Of a stretch of 64,000 nt of DNA, positions 1-7,943 are shown one piece after another. The position numbers and the translations under genes were made by a program. Under the pieces are notes generated by a model. That model saw only the letters and a list, made by a program, of their open reading frames with translations, was not told the origin of the DNA and did no database searches. Where the stretch lies: the NCBI RefSeq assembly GCF_009857505.1, contig NZ_WWCP01000016.1:1-64000 (forward strand). The letters are read 5' to 3'. Within the stretch, counting starts at the first letter, position 1. Each line of letters begins with the position of its first letter. The DNA is from Duganella lactea. Its GTDB lineage: Bacteria; Pseudomonadota; Gammaproteobacteria; Burkholderiales; Burkholderiaceae_D.

Positions 1-1
1 A

Positions 2-121
2 GCGGTGATCAGTGCTGTCGTTCACAAACTGACGCATCTGATTTACGGTGTCATCCGTACTGGCAAGCCTTTCGACCCCAAATACTTATCGAAAAAGCTT
101 GCCATTCAAGACGGTATCTGA
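2..121 (+). CDS. IS110-family transposase, C-terminal end (cut by window edge)
   Basis: The reading frame is open from the first bases to a TGA at 119-121, giving 39 residues. They include HKLTHLIYGVIRTGKPFDP, which matches the conserved C-terminal end of IS110/Transposase_20 proteins, where a helix is followed by a G(K/R)PFDP signature. The upstream DEDD catalytic domain lies outside the window, so whether the element is intact cannot be judged. Only about 11 bases separate its stop from the stop codon of the convergent SWIB gene, so the element's right end must be very short or lost. IS110 elements move by a bridge-RNA-guided recombinase mechanism (family knowledge). No ribosomal start is visible because the fragment begins mid-gene. 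Confidence 0.8.
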   Translation, partial: AVISAVVHKLTHLIYGVIRTGKPFDPKYLSKKLAIQDGI

Positions 122-133
122 CACCGTATTTTT
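111..133 (+). terminator. Possible weak terminator after the IS110 transposase
   Basis: ACGGT (111-115) can pair with ACCGT (123-127) across a 7-base loop that contains the transposase stop codon, and ATTTTTTATTT follows. The stem is only 5 bp, so this is tentative. Confidence 0.3.
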
Positions 134-504
134 TATTTCAGGTGGTCGGAAATGAGCTTGGTCATTTCGAACATCGAAACTTGGGCTTTGCCGCCGAAGA
201 CGGCTTTCAGCTTGTCGTCGGCGTTGATGTTGCGACGGTTGGCCGGATCTTGCAGATCGTACTTCTTGATGTAGTCCCACACTTTCTTGGTCACTTCGGT
301 GCGCGGCAGGGGCGCGGCGCCGACGACGGCAGCCAGGGAGGCGGATGGCGTCAATTCTTTCATGAAGGCGGCGTTCGGCTTGCGCACGGCCGGCTCTTTT
401 TTTGCAACGGGTTTGGCTGCTGCTTTGACGTGTGCTGCTGCTTTCTTCGCGGCAGGCTTTGCCGCCGGTTTCTTAGCTGGTGCTGCTTTTTTGGCTGTTG
501 CCAT
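133..504 (-). CDS. SWIB/MDM2-domain protein with Lys/Ala/Pro-rich N-terminal tail
   Basis: This is a 123-residue protein. Residues 1-45 are a basic KKxAAKPAAK-type tail like those of bacterial H1-like proteins. Residues about 50-122 form a SWIB domain: LTPSASLAAVVG, then PLPRTEVTKKVWDYIKKYDLQDPANRR, then ADDKLKAVFGGKAQVSMFEMTKLISDHLK. The SWIB fold is known from eukaryotic BAF60b/MDM2 and from chlamydial topoisomerase fusions. Free-standing bacterial versions are common in Burkholderiales and are thought to be nucleoid or DNA-associated, but their role is not established. The start at 504 is supported by AAGGAGG eight bases upstream. It is probably monocistronic, converging on the IS110 fragment. 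Its basic tail resembles the N-terminus of the H1-like protein at 20160. Confidence 0.88.
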   Translation of the reverse strand: MATAKKAAPAKKPAAKPAAKKAAAHVKAAAKPVAKKEPAVRKPNAAFMKELTPSASLAAVVGAAPLPRTEVTKKVWDYIKKYDLQDPANRRNINADDKLKAVFGGKAQVSMFEMTKLISDHLK

Positions 505-685
505 ATTCGAGCCTCCTTAACGAACACATAGAAAATTGCGCAATTGATCGCACCGGCTAATATTGGTGGGGATTTAACCGGTGCGCAAGTGTTTTTCGCG
601 TTTTTTTCCGGAAACACCACGTCAACACGGGGCTAAACCTATGTTTACGTGATCTGACGCGCTTTTCCATGCGGTCGCGGGCGGC

Positions 686-2053
686 TTAGCGCATGCCCGG
701 CATCATGCCCTTCATCGAGCGCATCATCTTCATCATGCCGCCACCGGACAGCTTTTTCATCATCGTCTGCATCTGCTCGAACTGGTTCAGCATGCGGTTC
801 ACTTCCTGTACCTGCACGCCGGCGCCGGCGGCGATGCGGCGCTTGCGGGTGGCTTTGATCAGCTCCGGCTTGGCGCGCTCGGCCGGCGTCATCGAGTCGA
901 TGATGCCGACCATGCGGCGCACCTGCTTGTCGGCCTGGTCCATGTTGGCGTTGCCGGCCGCCTGCTGGAACTGCGCCGGCAGCTTGTCGACCAGGCTGGC
1001 CATGCCGCCCATTTTCTTCATCTGGCCCAGCTGCGCCTTGAAGTCGTTCATGTCAAATTTGCCACCCGACTTGACCTTGTTGGCCAGGTCGGCGGCGGCC
1101 TTGGCGTCGACGCCCTTGCGCGCCTCTTCCACCAGCGCCAGGATGTCGCCCATGCCCAGCACGCGGTTGGCCATGCGGGTCGGATCGAACGCTTCCAGAC
1201 CGTCGAGCTTTTCCGACACGCCGGCGAACTTGATCGGCTTGCCGGTGATGTGGCGCACCGACAGCGCCGCGCCGCCGCGCGAGTCGCCGTCCAGCTTGGT
1301 CAGCACGATGCCGGTCAGCGGCAGCGCGTCGTTGAAGGCCTTGGCGGTGTTGATGGCGTCCTGGCCCAGCATGGCGTCGACCACGAACAGCGTTTCCACC
1401 GGCTTGACCGCGCCGTGCACGGCGGCGATCTCTTTCATCATTTCCTCATCGACGCCCAGACGGCCGGCGGTGTCGATGATCAGCACGTCGTGGTAGTGCT
1501 TCTTGGCCCAGTCCAGCGCGGCCAGCGCGATGTCGACCGGCTTGTCCTGCGCGGTGGACGGGAAGAAGTCGGCGCCGACCTGGCCGGTCACCGATTGCAG
1601 CTGGGCGATCGCGGCAGGACGGTAGACGTCGGCCGAGACGGTCAGCACTTTCTTTTTCTTCTCTTCCTTCAGGTACTTGGCCAGCTTGCCGACGGTGGTG
1701 GTTTTACCCACACCCTGCAGACCGGCCATCAGGATGATGGCGGGCGGCTGCTGCGCAAAGCTCAGCTGCGCCGCTTCCGGGCCGAGGTCGGCGCCCATCA
1801 GCGCGGCCAGCTCGCGCTGCACCACGCCGACCAGCGCCTGGCCCGGCGACAGCGAGGAAATCACTTCCTCGCCGAGGGCTTTTTCTTTGACGCGGGCGAT
1901 GAAGTCGCGCACGGCCGGCAGCGCGACGTCGGCCTCCAGCAGCGCCATGCGCACTTCGCGCAGCATCTCGGCGGTGTTGGTTTCGGTCAGGCGGGCCTCG
2001 CCGCGCATGGTCTTGACGACCTTGGCGAGGCGTTGAGTCAGATTATCTAGCAT
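686..2053 (-). CDS. ffh: Signal recognition particle protein Ffh (SRP54 GTPase)
   Basis: Ffh binds 4.5S RNA and signal sequences and delivers ribosomes making membrane proteins to FtsY. The protein has 455 residues, normal for the family. The helical N domain spans about 1-90, the P-loop GLQGVGKTTT lies at 111-120, DTAGR and TKLDGDSRGG follow, and the C-terminal M domain is methionine-rich, ending in MMKMMRSMKGMMPGMR-type sequence that binds signal peptides and RNA. The start MLDNLTQRL is the usual one. A 7-bp inverted repeat (2079-2094, CCGGCCG/CGGCCGG) lies 26-41 bases upstream of the start codon. The 4.5S RNA gene itself is not in this window. Confidence 0.98.
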   Translation of the reverse strand: MLDNLTQRLAKVVKTMRGEARLTETNTAEMLREVRMALLEADVALPAVRDFIARVKEKALGEEVISSLSPGQALVGVVQRELAALMGADLGPEAAQLSFAQQPPAIILMAGLQGVGKTTTVGKLAKYLKEEKKKKVLTVSADVYRPAAIAQLQSVTGQVGADFFPSTAQDKPVDIALAALDWAKKHYHDVLIIDTAGRLGVDEEMMKEIAAVHGAVKPVETLFVVDAMLGQDAINTAKAFNDALPLTGIVLTKLDGDSRGGAALSVRHITGKPIKFAGVSEKLDGLEAFDPTRMANRVLGMGDILALVEEARKGVDAKAAADLANKVKSGGKFDMNDFKAQLGQMKKMGGMASLVDKLPAQFQQAAGNANMDQADKQVRRMVGIIDSMTPAERAKPELIKATRKRRIAAGAGVQVQEVNRMLNQFEQMQTMMKKLSGGGMMKMMRSMKGMMPGMR

Positions 2054-2328
2054 GGTGATCGGTTAGTTGGTGTTGGTGCCGGCCGCACGGCCGGACAATG
2101 GCCGCCATTTTACCGCATCGCTCCACCGTTCATGTATTTGATGTGTTGCTAAAAAATATAATTTTTGGTGGCGGCATCTGTTGTTCGGGCAAGGTATTGT
2201 GTCGTCGTTGCTGACGCCGCCGCCGGTATGCGCGGGGCCGGCCTCGTGGTCACCGGCCTGTTGTTCGGCCTCGTGCCGCCCACCAGGACCGCCAGGCGGA
2301 CGCCGGTGGTGGCGTTGGCCGGCTAGTC
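2054..2328. other. Intergenic stretch between ffh and the NHL lipoprotein
   Basis: The part next to ffh is its presumed promoter/leader, with a CCGGCCG-CA-CGGCCGG hairpin (2079-2094) and an A/T-rich patch near 2150-2166. The part nearer the lipoprotein is GC-rich and holds only a tiny ORF (2228-2323, 31 codons) with no ribosome binding site and no recognisable product. No gene is called here. Confidence 0.6.
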
Positions 2329-4551
2329 TTAGTGCGGTAGCACCAGCCGTAGCACAGCGGCGCCAGAGATCACGGCAAAGCTGTCCGGGCCGGTCGCGAT
2401 CATCGCTGGCGGCGCGTCCATACCGCCAGGCAGTGTGCCCAGACGGGTGCCGCGCTGCCCGGCCACGCCTGCCACCACGGTCTTGATGCCGTTAGCGTCG
2501 AGGCGGTAGAGCACCGAGCTTGCAGCGTCGGCGCTGTAAAAGTTGCCATCGGGCGCTTTGTTCAGCCCCGCCGGCAGCGCGCTGATGGTGCTGACCACGC
2601 CCTGCGGAGTGACTTTGCGGAGGACGGTGGCGGCCGGCGTGGCCCAGCGATTGACGTCGGTGACGTACAAATTGCCGCTGCTGTCGATGCCCTCCAGCGT
2701 CGGCCCGGTAAACGAGGCTTCGGCGCCAGCGCCATCCACCGGTGCCGGCTGTTGCATCGGTTTGCCGCCGGCAAACTCGGCGACCACACCCTGCGGGCTG
2801 ACTTTGTGGATGTAGCCGCCCGGGGCTTCGCCGATCAGCGTCGCCCGCGGGAAGCGCGTCGACACATACACATTGCCGTCGGCGTCGGCGGCGAGGCCAG
2901 TCACGGTCAATTGGTTGGCGACCGCGACCAAGGTGCTGACCTGGCCGGTGGCGCTGATCTTGCGCAGCCACAGGCCCGTGGGCTCGAGCAGGCGACCGCT
3001 CACGGCGCCGGCGCGTTCCGCCACGTAGATGTTGCCGCTCAGGTCAGCCGCCAGATAGGCCGGATTGACGAAGCGGGCGGCGGCACCCTGGCCATCCACG
3101 CGTTCGTCGCTGTCGTTTTCCAGGCCGGCCAGCAAGGTGGCGCTGCTGGCGTCGGATTGCGTTTGCAACTGGCCGGTGCTGGCCAGGACGATGGCGTTGT
3201 TGCTGGTAACCGTCAGGCTCCGGTTCGGGGTTGCCGTGCCGGCCGGTCCCAGCGCGCTGAAGTTCTTCGGGTCGGTACCGCGGTAAGGCGTGGTCACCAC
3301 GCCGGCCAGGCTCACCTGGCGGATCAGGTAGCCGGTGCGGCCGGCGTCCTCGCGGTCCAGCACCAGTAACTGGCCGCCGGTGTTGAACGCCAGCGACACC
3401 GGTCGACCGAAGCGCGCGGCGCTGCCGGCGCCGTCAAGGGCGATGCTCGGCGAGGCGGCCGTCGCCACGCCAGCCAGCGTGCTGACGCTGTTGTTGGCGG
3501 CCACCTTGCGGATGCTGAAGTTGTCGATCACATAGATATCGCCGTTGCCGGCCGCCACCGCGTCGCTGATGGCGGTGAAGCGCGCGGCGACGCCGGCGTC
3601 ATCCACGCTGCCGGCGAAGTCGGTTTCCGATCCCGCCGCCAGTGCCAGCGTGTCGCCGTTGACGCGGTACACGGCGCGCGAGGTCAGTACGGTGACGGCG
3701 CCATTGCCGTCCACCACGACCCGGGCGCTGCTGAAGGTGAGCGGGGGACTCAGCGTGGCCACGGTGCTGAGCGCGCCCGCGCGGGTCAGGCGGCGCAGGT
3801 AGTAGGTGTCGGCCGCCCAGTCGACCAGGTAGATGCTGCTGTCGGGTGCCACCGCCATGGCCGACACCTTGCCCAGTCGCGCATCGGCGCCGTTGCCGTC
3901 CGCGTGGCCGCGCGCCGGCGCGAACAGCGTGGTAACGGCACCGCTGGCGCTGATCTGGCGGATGGTGCTCGGATAGAAGGTGCTGCCGTCGGCGGCACCG
4001 GCCAGATCGGCCACCAGTACCGCGCCGTTGCCGTCGTTTGCCAGCGCGACGATGTTGTTGAAGCGTGCGGCGGCGCCGACACCGTCGATGATGGCGCGGC
4101 CGGCCAGCGAGCCTGCCAGCAGGCTCAGGCCAGGCGCGCCGGCATCCGGGTAGAGCGCCAGACGCACGCTCTGGCTGATGCCGGAAGCGGACGCGGTCAC
4201 CGTGACCGGCGTGATGGCGCTCACGCGTGTGGCCGGCGGCGTGTAGCTGACGCTGGCGCCGCTGTTGGCCGACAAGGCGCCCGGATTGCCGCCTGCCAGT
4301 GCCCAACTGACGTCCGCCGCCACGCCCAGCGCGGCGCTGATGCTGACCGGCGCGCTGCCCAGCATCTGGCTGCCAGACAGGCTGAGGCCGATGGTTTGCG
4401 CGGGGGGGGGCGTTGGCGTTGGGGGGGGCGGCGGTGCCGGCGTCGGCGAGCCGCCACCGCCGCCGCAGGCGCTGAGGGTGCTGGCCACCAGAGAGGCCCC
4501 GGCGGCGGTCAGCAGCGTGCGGCGGGTGGTGAAGTGCTTGGTATTCATCAT
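2329..4551 (-). CDS. NHL-repeat lipoprotein with Ig-like N-terminal domain
   Basis: This 740-residue exported lipoprotein is of unknown function. The N-terminus has twin arginines (TTRRTLLTAAG), a hydrophobic stretch and a lipobox LSAC, followed by GGGGG and a Pro/Thr linker. An Ig-like segment follows (about 55-135: VSWALAGGNPGALS...YTPP...VTVTASASG). The rest is NHL/SMP-30-like beta-propeller repeats, each with a motif such as DGVGAAARFNNIVALANDGNGAVLVAD, ending FAVISGAAVLRLVLPH. NHL propellers mostly bind proteins or polymers (family knowledge). There are two adjacent ATGs (4551 and 4548). AAGGA is only 3 bases from the first and 6 from the second, so 4548 may be the real start. The upstream gene is a related lipoprotein, so this is a tandem pair. 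The linker is encoded by C8 and C9 tracts prone to slippage. Confidence 0.82.
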   Translation of the reverse strand: MMNTKHFTTRRTLLTAAGASLVASTLSACGGGGGSPTPAPPPPPTPTPPPAQTIGLSLSGSQMLGSAPVSISAALGVAADVSWALAGGNPGALSANSGASVSYTPPATRVSAITPVTVTASASGISQSVRLALYPDAGAPGLSLLAGSLAGRAIIDGVGAAARFNNIVALANDGNGAVLVADLAGAADGSTFYPSTIRQISASGAVTTLFAPARGHADGNGADARLGKVSAMAVAPDSSIYLVDWAADTYYLRRLTRAGALSTVATLSPPLTFSSARVVVDGNGAVTVLTSRAVYRVNGDTLALAAGSETDFAGSVDDAGVAARFTAISDAVAAGNGDIYVIDNFSIRKVAANNSVSTLAGVATAASPSIALDGAGSAARFGRPVSLAFNTGGQLLVLDREDAGRTGYLIRQVSLAGVVTTPYRGTDPKNFSALGPAGTATPNRSLTVTSNNAIVLASTGQLQTQSDASSATLLAGLENDSDERVDGQGAAARFVNPAYLAADLSGNIYVAERAGAVSGRLLEPTGLWLRKISATGQVSTLVAVANQLTVTGLAADADGNVYVSTRFPRATLIGEAPGGYIHKVSPQGVVAEFAGGKPMQQPAPVDGAGAEASFTGPTLEGIDSSGNLYVTDVNRWATPAATVLRKVTPQGVVSTISALPAGLNKAPDGNFYSADAASSVLYRLDANGIKTVVAGVAGQRGTRLGTLPGGMDAPPAMIATGPDSFAVISGAAVLRLVLPH
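4402..4428. repeat. Two long G homopolymer tracts in the lipoprotein linker
   Basis: The plus strand has G9 at 4402-4410 and G8 at 4421-4428, separated by ten bases; these are C tracts in the gene. They encode part of the proline-rich linker just after the lipobox. Tracts this long in coding sequence are typical slippage sites and could switch the lipoprotein on and off. In this sequence the frame is open. Confidence 0.7.
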
Positions 4552-5984
4552 GCTTCCTTAAGGTGAATGAAATTAGTGTGGCACATACAGGCGCATGACG
4601 GCCTCCCCGAGAACAGGGCGAAACGGTAGGGGCCGGTCTTGGTCAGGTGCGATGGCCCCTCCAGCGAGCCAGGCAGATCGCCACCGTAAGTGAGGTTCCG
4701 GCCTGGGGTACCGGCGATGATGCTGGTCGCGCCGGCCGGCGTGGTGCGCATCACCAGGCCCTGGTCGATGCTGTATGTATTACCGGCGGCATACATCACG
4801 CCCGGCGTGATCGGCAGCGCGCTGATGCTGGTCACGACGCCTGCGGGGGTGATCCCGGTGGAGCGCCAGGTGCCGCTGGTGGCATCGCTCTCCCGGCCGT
4901 ACAGGTTGCCGTCGGCATCGATACTCCCCAGCGCCAGATTGGTGAAGTGCGCGGCGCTGCCGGCGCCGTCCACATCGCCTGTCGTCTGCGGCGTTTTGCC
5001 GGCAAATGGCGTGGTGGTGCCGTCCGCCTGCATCGCATCGATCTGCCCGTCGTGCTGGGCGTAAAGCGTGTTGTTCAGACCGGCCACCAGATTGGCACCG
5101 TCGACGCTGGAGACGCCGCTCAGAGGGGCGACGACCCCGCCGAACGATCCCGTGCTGATTTGCTCCGGCTGATAGGCGTACAACTGCTTGCTGTCGGCCG
5201 CCAGACGCAAAGTGTCGAATGGCGCCAAGGTAAATTGGGCGACGGTGCTGATGCTGCCGTCCGGTGCCAGCTTACGAATCAGCGCCTTGTGCGTGACGCC
5301 GTTGGCCATGGCGGCATCGGTATCGGTGAAATACACGCTGCCGTCCGGGCCTGCGACGGGGCTCCCTGGCGTGTTAAGTTTTGCGGTGCCTTTGGTGCCA
5401 TCGACATAGCCGGGCGTGGTCGCCAGTAGCGTGGTGACGACCCTAGCCGGCGTCACTTTGCGCAAGGCCGGACCGTCCTCGGCCAGGTAGAGATTGCCGC
5501 TGGCATCGCTACTAAAGCCGTGTACCACGTTGAGCCGGGCCGCAGTGCCGGTGCCGTCGATGCGGCCAAGGCCGCCATCATCGCCTGCTTGTAGTTCCAA
5601 CCGCGGGTAGTCGGCCGGGCACAGGGGCAGCGTGAAGGATTTGTTGACGCCGTTTGCGCTGGCGGTGATGGTAATCTGGGTGTTCGCACTCACGCTGGCA
5701 GGCGGCTGGTAGCAGGTGTTGGCGCCGCTGCTGGCCGATAGCGAGCCAGGGTTGCCGGCGGCTAGCGCCGAACTGACCGTGGAACTGTACGAGGGCGTCG
5801 CCGTCAATGTCACCGCCGCGCCGCCTGCGATGGCGCGCCCGCTGTTGCCACTAATGCTCAGCAGGGGGGCGGGAAGCGGATCGGCCGGTGTGGCCGAGTC
5901 GTCGCCACCGCATGCAGTCAAAGTCGCCGCAAGTATTGCAACGCACGCAATTTCTGTTGGCGAGTGAGTACCACAGGTCAGCAT
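4548..5984 (-). CDS. NHL-repeat lipoprotein paralogue, C-terminus frameshifted
   Basis: As read, this is 478 residues. It has a short hydrophobic N-terminus with lipobox LTAC then GGDD, an Ig-like segment (about 45-125, with AAGNPGSLSASSGANTCYQPPA), then NHL-type repeats (DGTGTAARLNVVHGFSSDASGNLYLAED). It is clearly a shorter relative of the next gene downstream. The last residues as read (RPSCACMCHTNFIHLKEA) are unlike the family. Restoring one base in the GGGG run (4605-4608) gives FALFSGEAVMRLYVPH and a stop at 4573-4575, matching the paralogue's ending. So there is a one-base deletion or a sequencing error. The signal peptide has no Lys/Arg before its hydrophobic core, which is odd. Expression probably starts from the divergent region shared with the ABC importer. 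Confidence 0.78.
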   Translation of the reverse strand: MLTCGTHSPTEIACVAILAATLTACGGDDSATPADPLPAPLLSISGNSGRAIAGGAAVTLTATPSYSSTVSSALAAGNPGSLSASSGANTCYQPPASVSANTQITITASANGVNKSFTLPLCPADYPRLELQAGDDGGLGRIDGTGTAARLNVVHGFSSDASGNLYLAEDGPALRKVTPARVVTTLLATTPGYVDGTKGTAKLNTPGSPVAGPDGSVYFTDTDAAMANGVTHKALIRKLAPDGSISTVAQFTLAPFDTLRLAADSKQLYAYQPEQISTGSFGGVVAPLSGVSSVDGANLVAGLNNTLYAQHDGQIDAMQADGTTTPFAGKTPQTTGDVDGAGSAAHFTNLALGSIDADGNLYGRESDATSGTWRSTGITPAGVVTSISALPITPGVMYAAGNTYSIDQGLVMRTTPAGATSIIAGTPGRNLTYGGDLPGSLEGPSHLTKTGPYRFALFSGRPSCACMCHTNFIHLKEA

Positions 5985-6020
5985 TATGACACCGTTGTGA
6001 AAAAATAATATGTTTGCGAT

Positions 6021-6038
6021 TTAGTAATGCCATACTAA
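6021..6038. promoter_or_regulatory. Perfect 6-bp dyad (candidate operator) upstream of the lipoprotein pair
   Basis: TTAGTA (6021-6026) and TACTAA (6033-6038) form a perfect inverted repeat with a 6-base spacer. It sits about where the -35 of the minus-strand lipoprotein promoter would be, since ATAATA at 6005-6010 reads TATTAT on the minus strand. The binding protein is unknown. Confidence 0.4.
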
Positions 6039-6059
6039 GCGCTTATGTCGGTGGGGGAG

Positions 6060-6075
6060 TGTGACCGTGATCACA
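6060..6075. promoter_or_regulatory. CRP/Vfr-type binding site
   Basis: TGTGA, six bases, TCACA is the exact core consensus of the cAMP receptor protein family. Its centre (6067.5) lies about 61 bases upstream of the start site predicted from the extended -10 at 6115-6120, the class I activation distance seen at the lac promoter. It also lies about 70 bases from a possible start site for the divergent lipoprotein gene, so it may serve both directions. Confidence 0.65.
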
Positions 6076-6091
6076 TTGATGCGGCTCGTGA

Positions 6092-6120
6092 TAGGAATTC
6101 CGGCATGTGCTTGGTATGAT
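6092..6120 (+). promoter_or_regulatory. Promoter of the ABC importer operon (extended -10)
   Basis: TGGTATGAT (6112-6120) is an extended -10 element (TG, one base, TATGAT). The -35 position (about 6092-6097, TAGGAA) is poor, as expected for an activator-dependent promoter. The predicted start near 6127-6129 leaves a leader of about 20 bases containing the GAGGAG ribosome binding site at 6136-6141. Confidence 0.6.
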
Positions 6121-6147
6121 TTATTGACACAAATAGAGGAGATGGGG

Positions 6148-7119
6148 ATGAAGCTGAAAGCGTTTTGCTGTGCTGTCCTACTGGGTTCGCTGAGTGCCGC
6201 TAGTGCTCAGGCCCAGGAAGTGGTCCGCCTGGGTAACCTGAAGTTCGCCCATTACGGCGCCGTCTCCTATATAAAAGAGATCGCGCCCAAGTGCGGCATC
6301 AAGGTCGAGGAGCGGGTGTTCGCCAAGGGCCTGGATGTGATGCAGGCCATCATCGCCGGCGAACTGGACGTCGGCACCACCGCCTCCGAGGCGGCCATCT
6401 CCGGCCGTGCCGGCGGCGCGCCGATTTATGTGGTGGCCGGCTTCGCCAAGGGCGGGGCGCAACTGGTCAGCCGCGCCGATCTCAAGCTCAAAACCGTCAA
6501 GGACCTGAAAGGGAAGAAGGTCGGCGTCACCCGCGGCGGCATCCAGGAGGTGCTGCTGCTGGCCGAACTGCAGCAGAACGGCATGACCTTCGCCGACCAG
6601 CCGGGCAAGGATGTGCAACTGGTGTGGCTGGCCTACGCCGATTTGAACCAGGCGCTGTTGGGCAAGCAGATCGACGCCATGATGCAGTCCGAGCCGCAAT
6701 CCTCGCAGGCCATCAACAAGGGCTTCGGCACGGAAATGCTCAAGCCCTACGATACGCCGATCGGCGAGCCGGTGCGCACCATGGTGATGACCGAGAAGTT
6801 CTATAAAGAGAAGCGGCCGCTGGCGGAAAAATTCATGAACTGTTTCGTGCAGGCCACCAAGACCTTCATCGACAACCAGGCCATCGCCGAGAAATACGTG
6901 CGCGAGGTGGTGTTCAAGGGCCAGATCACCAAGGACGATTTCGACGACGCCATCGGCAATTCGCCGTACAGCTACGACATCACGCCCGAGCACATCCAGA
7001 CCACCACCGACGTCATGGTCAAGACCGGCGTCGGCCGCATGAGCAAGCCGCCGGTGGCCAGGGACTGGGTCAAGACCGATCTGCTGGAAGCGGCCAAGAA
7101 ATCGCTGGGCGTTAAATAA
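6148..7119 (+). CDS. NitT/TauT-family ABC transporter substrate-binding protein
   Basis: Periplasmic binding protein of 323 residues. The cleaved signal peptide is MKLKAFCCAVLLGSLSAASAQA, followed by an SsuA/THI5/NMT1-type fold: EVVRLGNLKFAHYGAVSYIKE, then GLDVMQAIIAGELDVGTTASEAAISGRAGGAPIYVVAG, then LKGKKVGVTRGG. The family binds nitrate, sulfonates, taurine, pyrimidine precursors or other small anions; the substrate here cannot be read from the sequence. The start at 6148 is chosen because GAGGAG lies six bases upstream and the signal peptide begins there; an in-frame extension to 6061 has no export signal and would overlap the promoter. It overlaps the permease by one base (TAATG). Confidence 0.88.
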   Translation: MKLKAFCCAVLLGSLSAASAQAQEVVRLGNLKFAHYGAVSYIKEIAPKCGIKVEERVFAKGLDVMQAIIAGELDVGTTASEAAISGRAGGAPIYVVAGFAKGGAQLVSRADLKLKTVKDLKGKKVGVTRGGIQEVLLLAELQQNGMTFADQPGKDVQLVWLAYADLNQALLGKQIDAMMQSEPQSSQAINKGFGTEMLKPYDTPIGEPVRTMVMTEKFYKEKRPLAEKFMNCFVQATKTFIDNQAIAEKYVREVVFKGQITKDDFDDAIGNSPYSYDITPEHIQTTTDVMVKTGVGRMSKPPVARDWVKTDLLEAAKKSLGVK

Positions 7120-7943
7120 TGGCTTCCACCTCGTCCTGGCGCCAGCTTGGCGTCGGCCTGGTGCTGCCGGCGCTGGTGGTGGCGCTGTGGCAGACGGTGG
7201 CGACGATGGGCTGGGTCAATCCGCAGGTGTTGCCGTCGCCGCTGGCGGTGGCGGAGAAGTGGATGGCCTACCTGTTGCCGCTGCAGCCGTATGACCCGGC
7301 GGCCGGCGGCTGGCTGCACTGGGCCGTGTCCGGCGAGCTGATCACCGATTCCCTCAGTAGCCTGTACCGGGTGGTGGTCGGTTTCCTGATCGGCGGCGGT
7401 CTGGCTCTGCCGCTCGGTCTGGCCATGGGCATGAGCAACCGCGTGTACGACTGGTTCAATGTGCTGGTGCAGATGGTGCGGCCGATTCCGCCGATCGCCT
7501 ATATTCCGCTGTCGATGCTGTGGTTCGGCCTGGGCAATCCGCCGGCGGTGTTTCTGATCGCGCTGGGCGCCTTCTTCCCGGTGCTGATGAATACCATCGC
7601 CGGCGTGCGCCAGGTGGACGGCATTTATATCCGCGCCGCGCGCAACCTCGGCGCGTCCGGCTTCACGCTGTTTGCGCGCGTGATTTTGCCGGCGGCGGTG
7701 CCCTACATCCTGTCGGGCGTGCGCATCGGCATCGGCACCGCCTTCATCGTCGTGATCGTGGCCGAGATGGTGGCGGTGAACAACGGCCTCGGCTTCCGCA
7801 TCCTGGAGGCGCGCGAGTACTTCTGGTCGGACAAGATCATCGCCGGCATGATCACCATCGGCCTGATCGGGCTGGCGATCGACGTCGGCATGAACAAGCT
7901 GAATAACTATCTGCTGCGCTGGCACCGCGGACTGGAGAACTGA
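7119..7943 (+). CDS. NitT/TauT-family ABC transporter permease
   Basis: Inner-membrane permease of 274 residues with about six hydrophobic segments, of the SsuC/TauC type. The cytoplasmic EAA loop that contacts the ATPase is visible as DGIYIRAARNLGASGFTLFARVILPAAVPYILSGVRIGIGTAFIVVIVAEM (about residues 168-218). It is translationally coupled to both neighbours: its ATG overlaps the binding-protein stop by one base, and its TGA overlaps the ATPase ATG by one base. It forms the membrane channel of the same importer. Confidence 0.9.
   Translation: MASTSSWRQLGVGLVLPALVVALWQTVATMGWVNPQVLPSPLAVAEKWMAYLLPLQPYDPAAGGWLHWAVSGELITDSLSSLYRVVVGFLIGGGLALPLGLAMGMSNRVYDWFNVLVQMVRPIPPIAYIPLSMLWFGLGNPPAVFLIALGAFFPVLMNTIAGVRQVDGIYIRAARNLGASGFTLFARVILPAAVPYILSGVRIGIGTAFIVVIVAEMVAVNNGLGFRILEAREYFWSDKIIAGMITIGLIGLAIDVGMNKLNNYLLRWHRGLEN

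Noticed and set aside
2181..2486. 101-codon plus-strand ORF overlapping the end of the NHL lipoprotein
   Set aside because: No ribosome binding site, Cys/Arg/Pro-biased product, and it runs antisense into a supported gene.
6124..6129. TTGACA as the -35 of the ABC importer operon
   Set aside because: It lies only seven bases before the ribosome binding site, so any matching -10 would fall inside the coding region.
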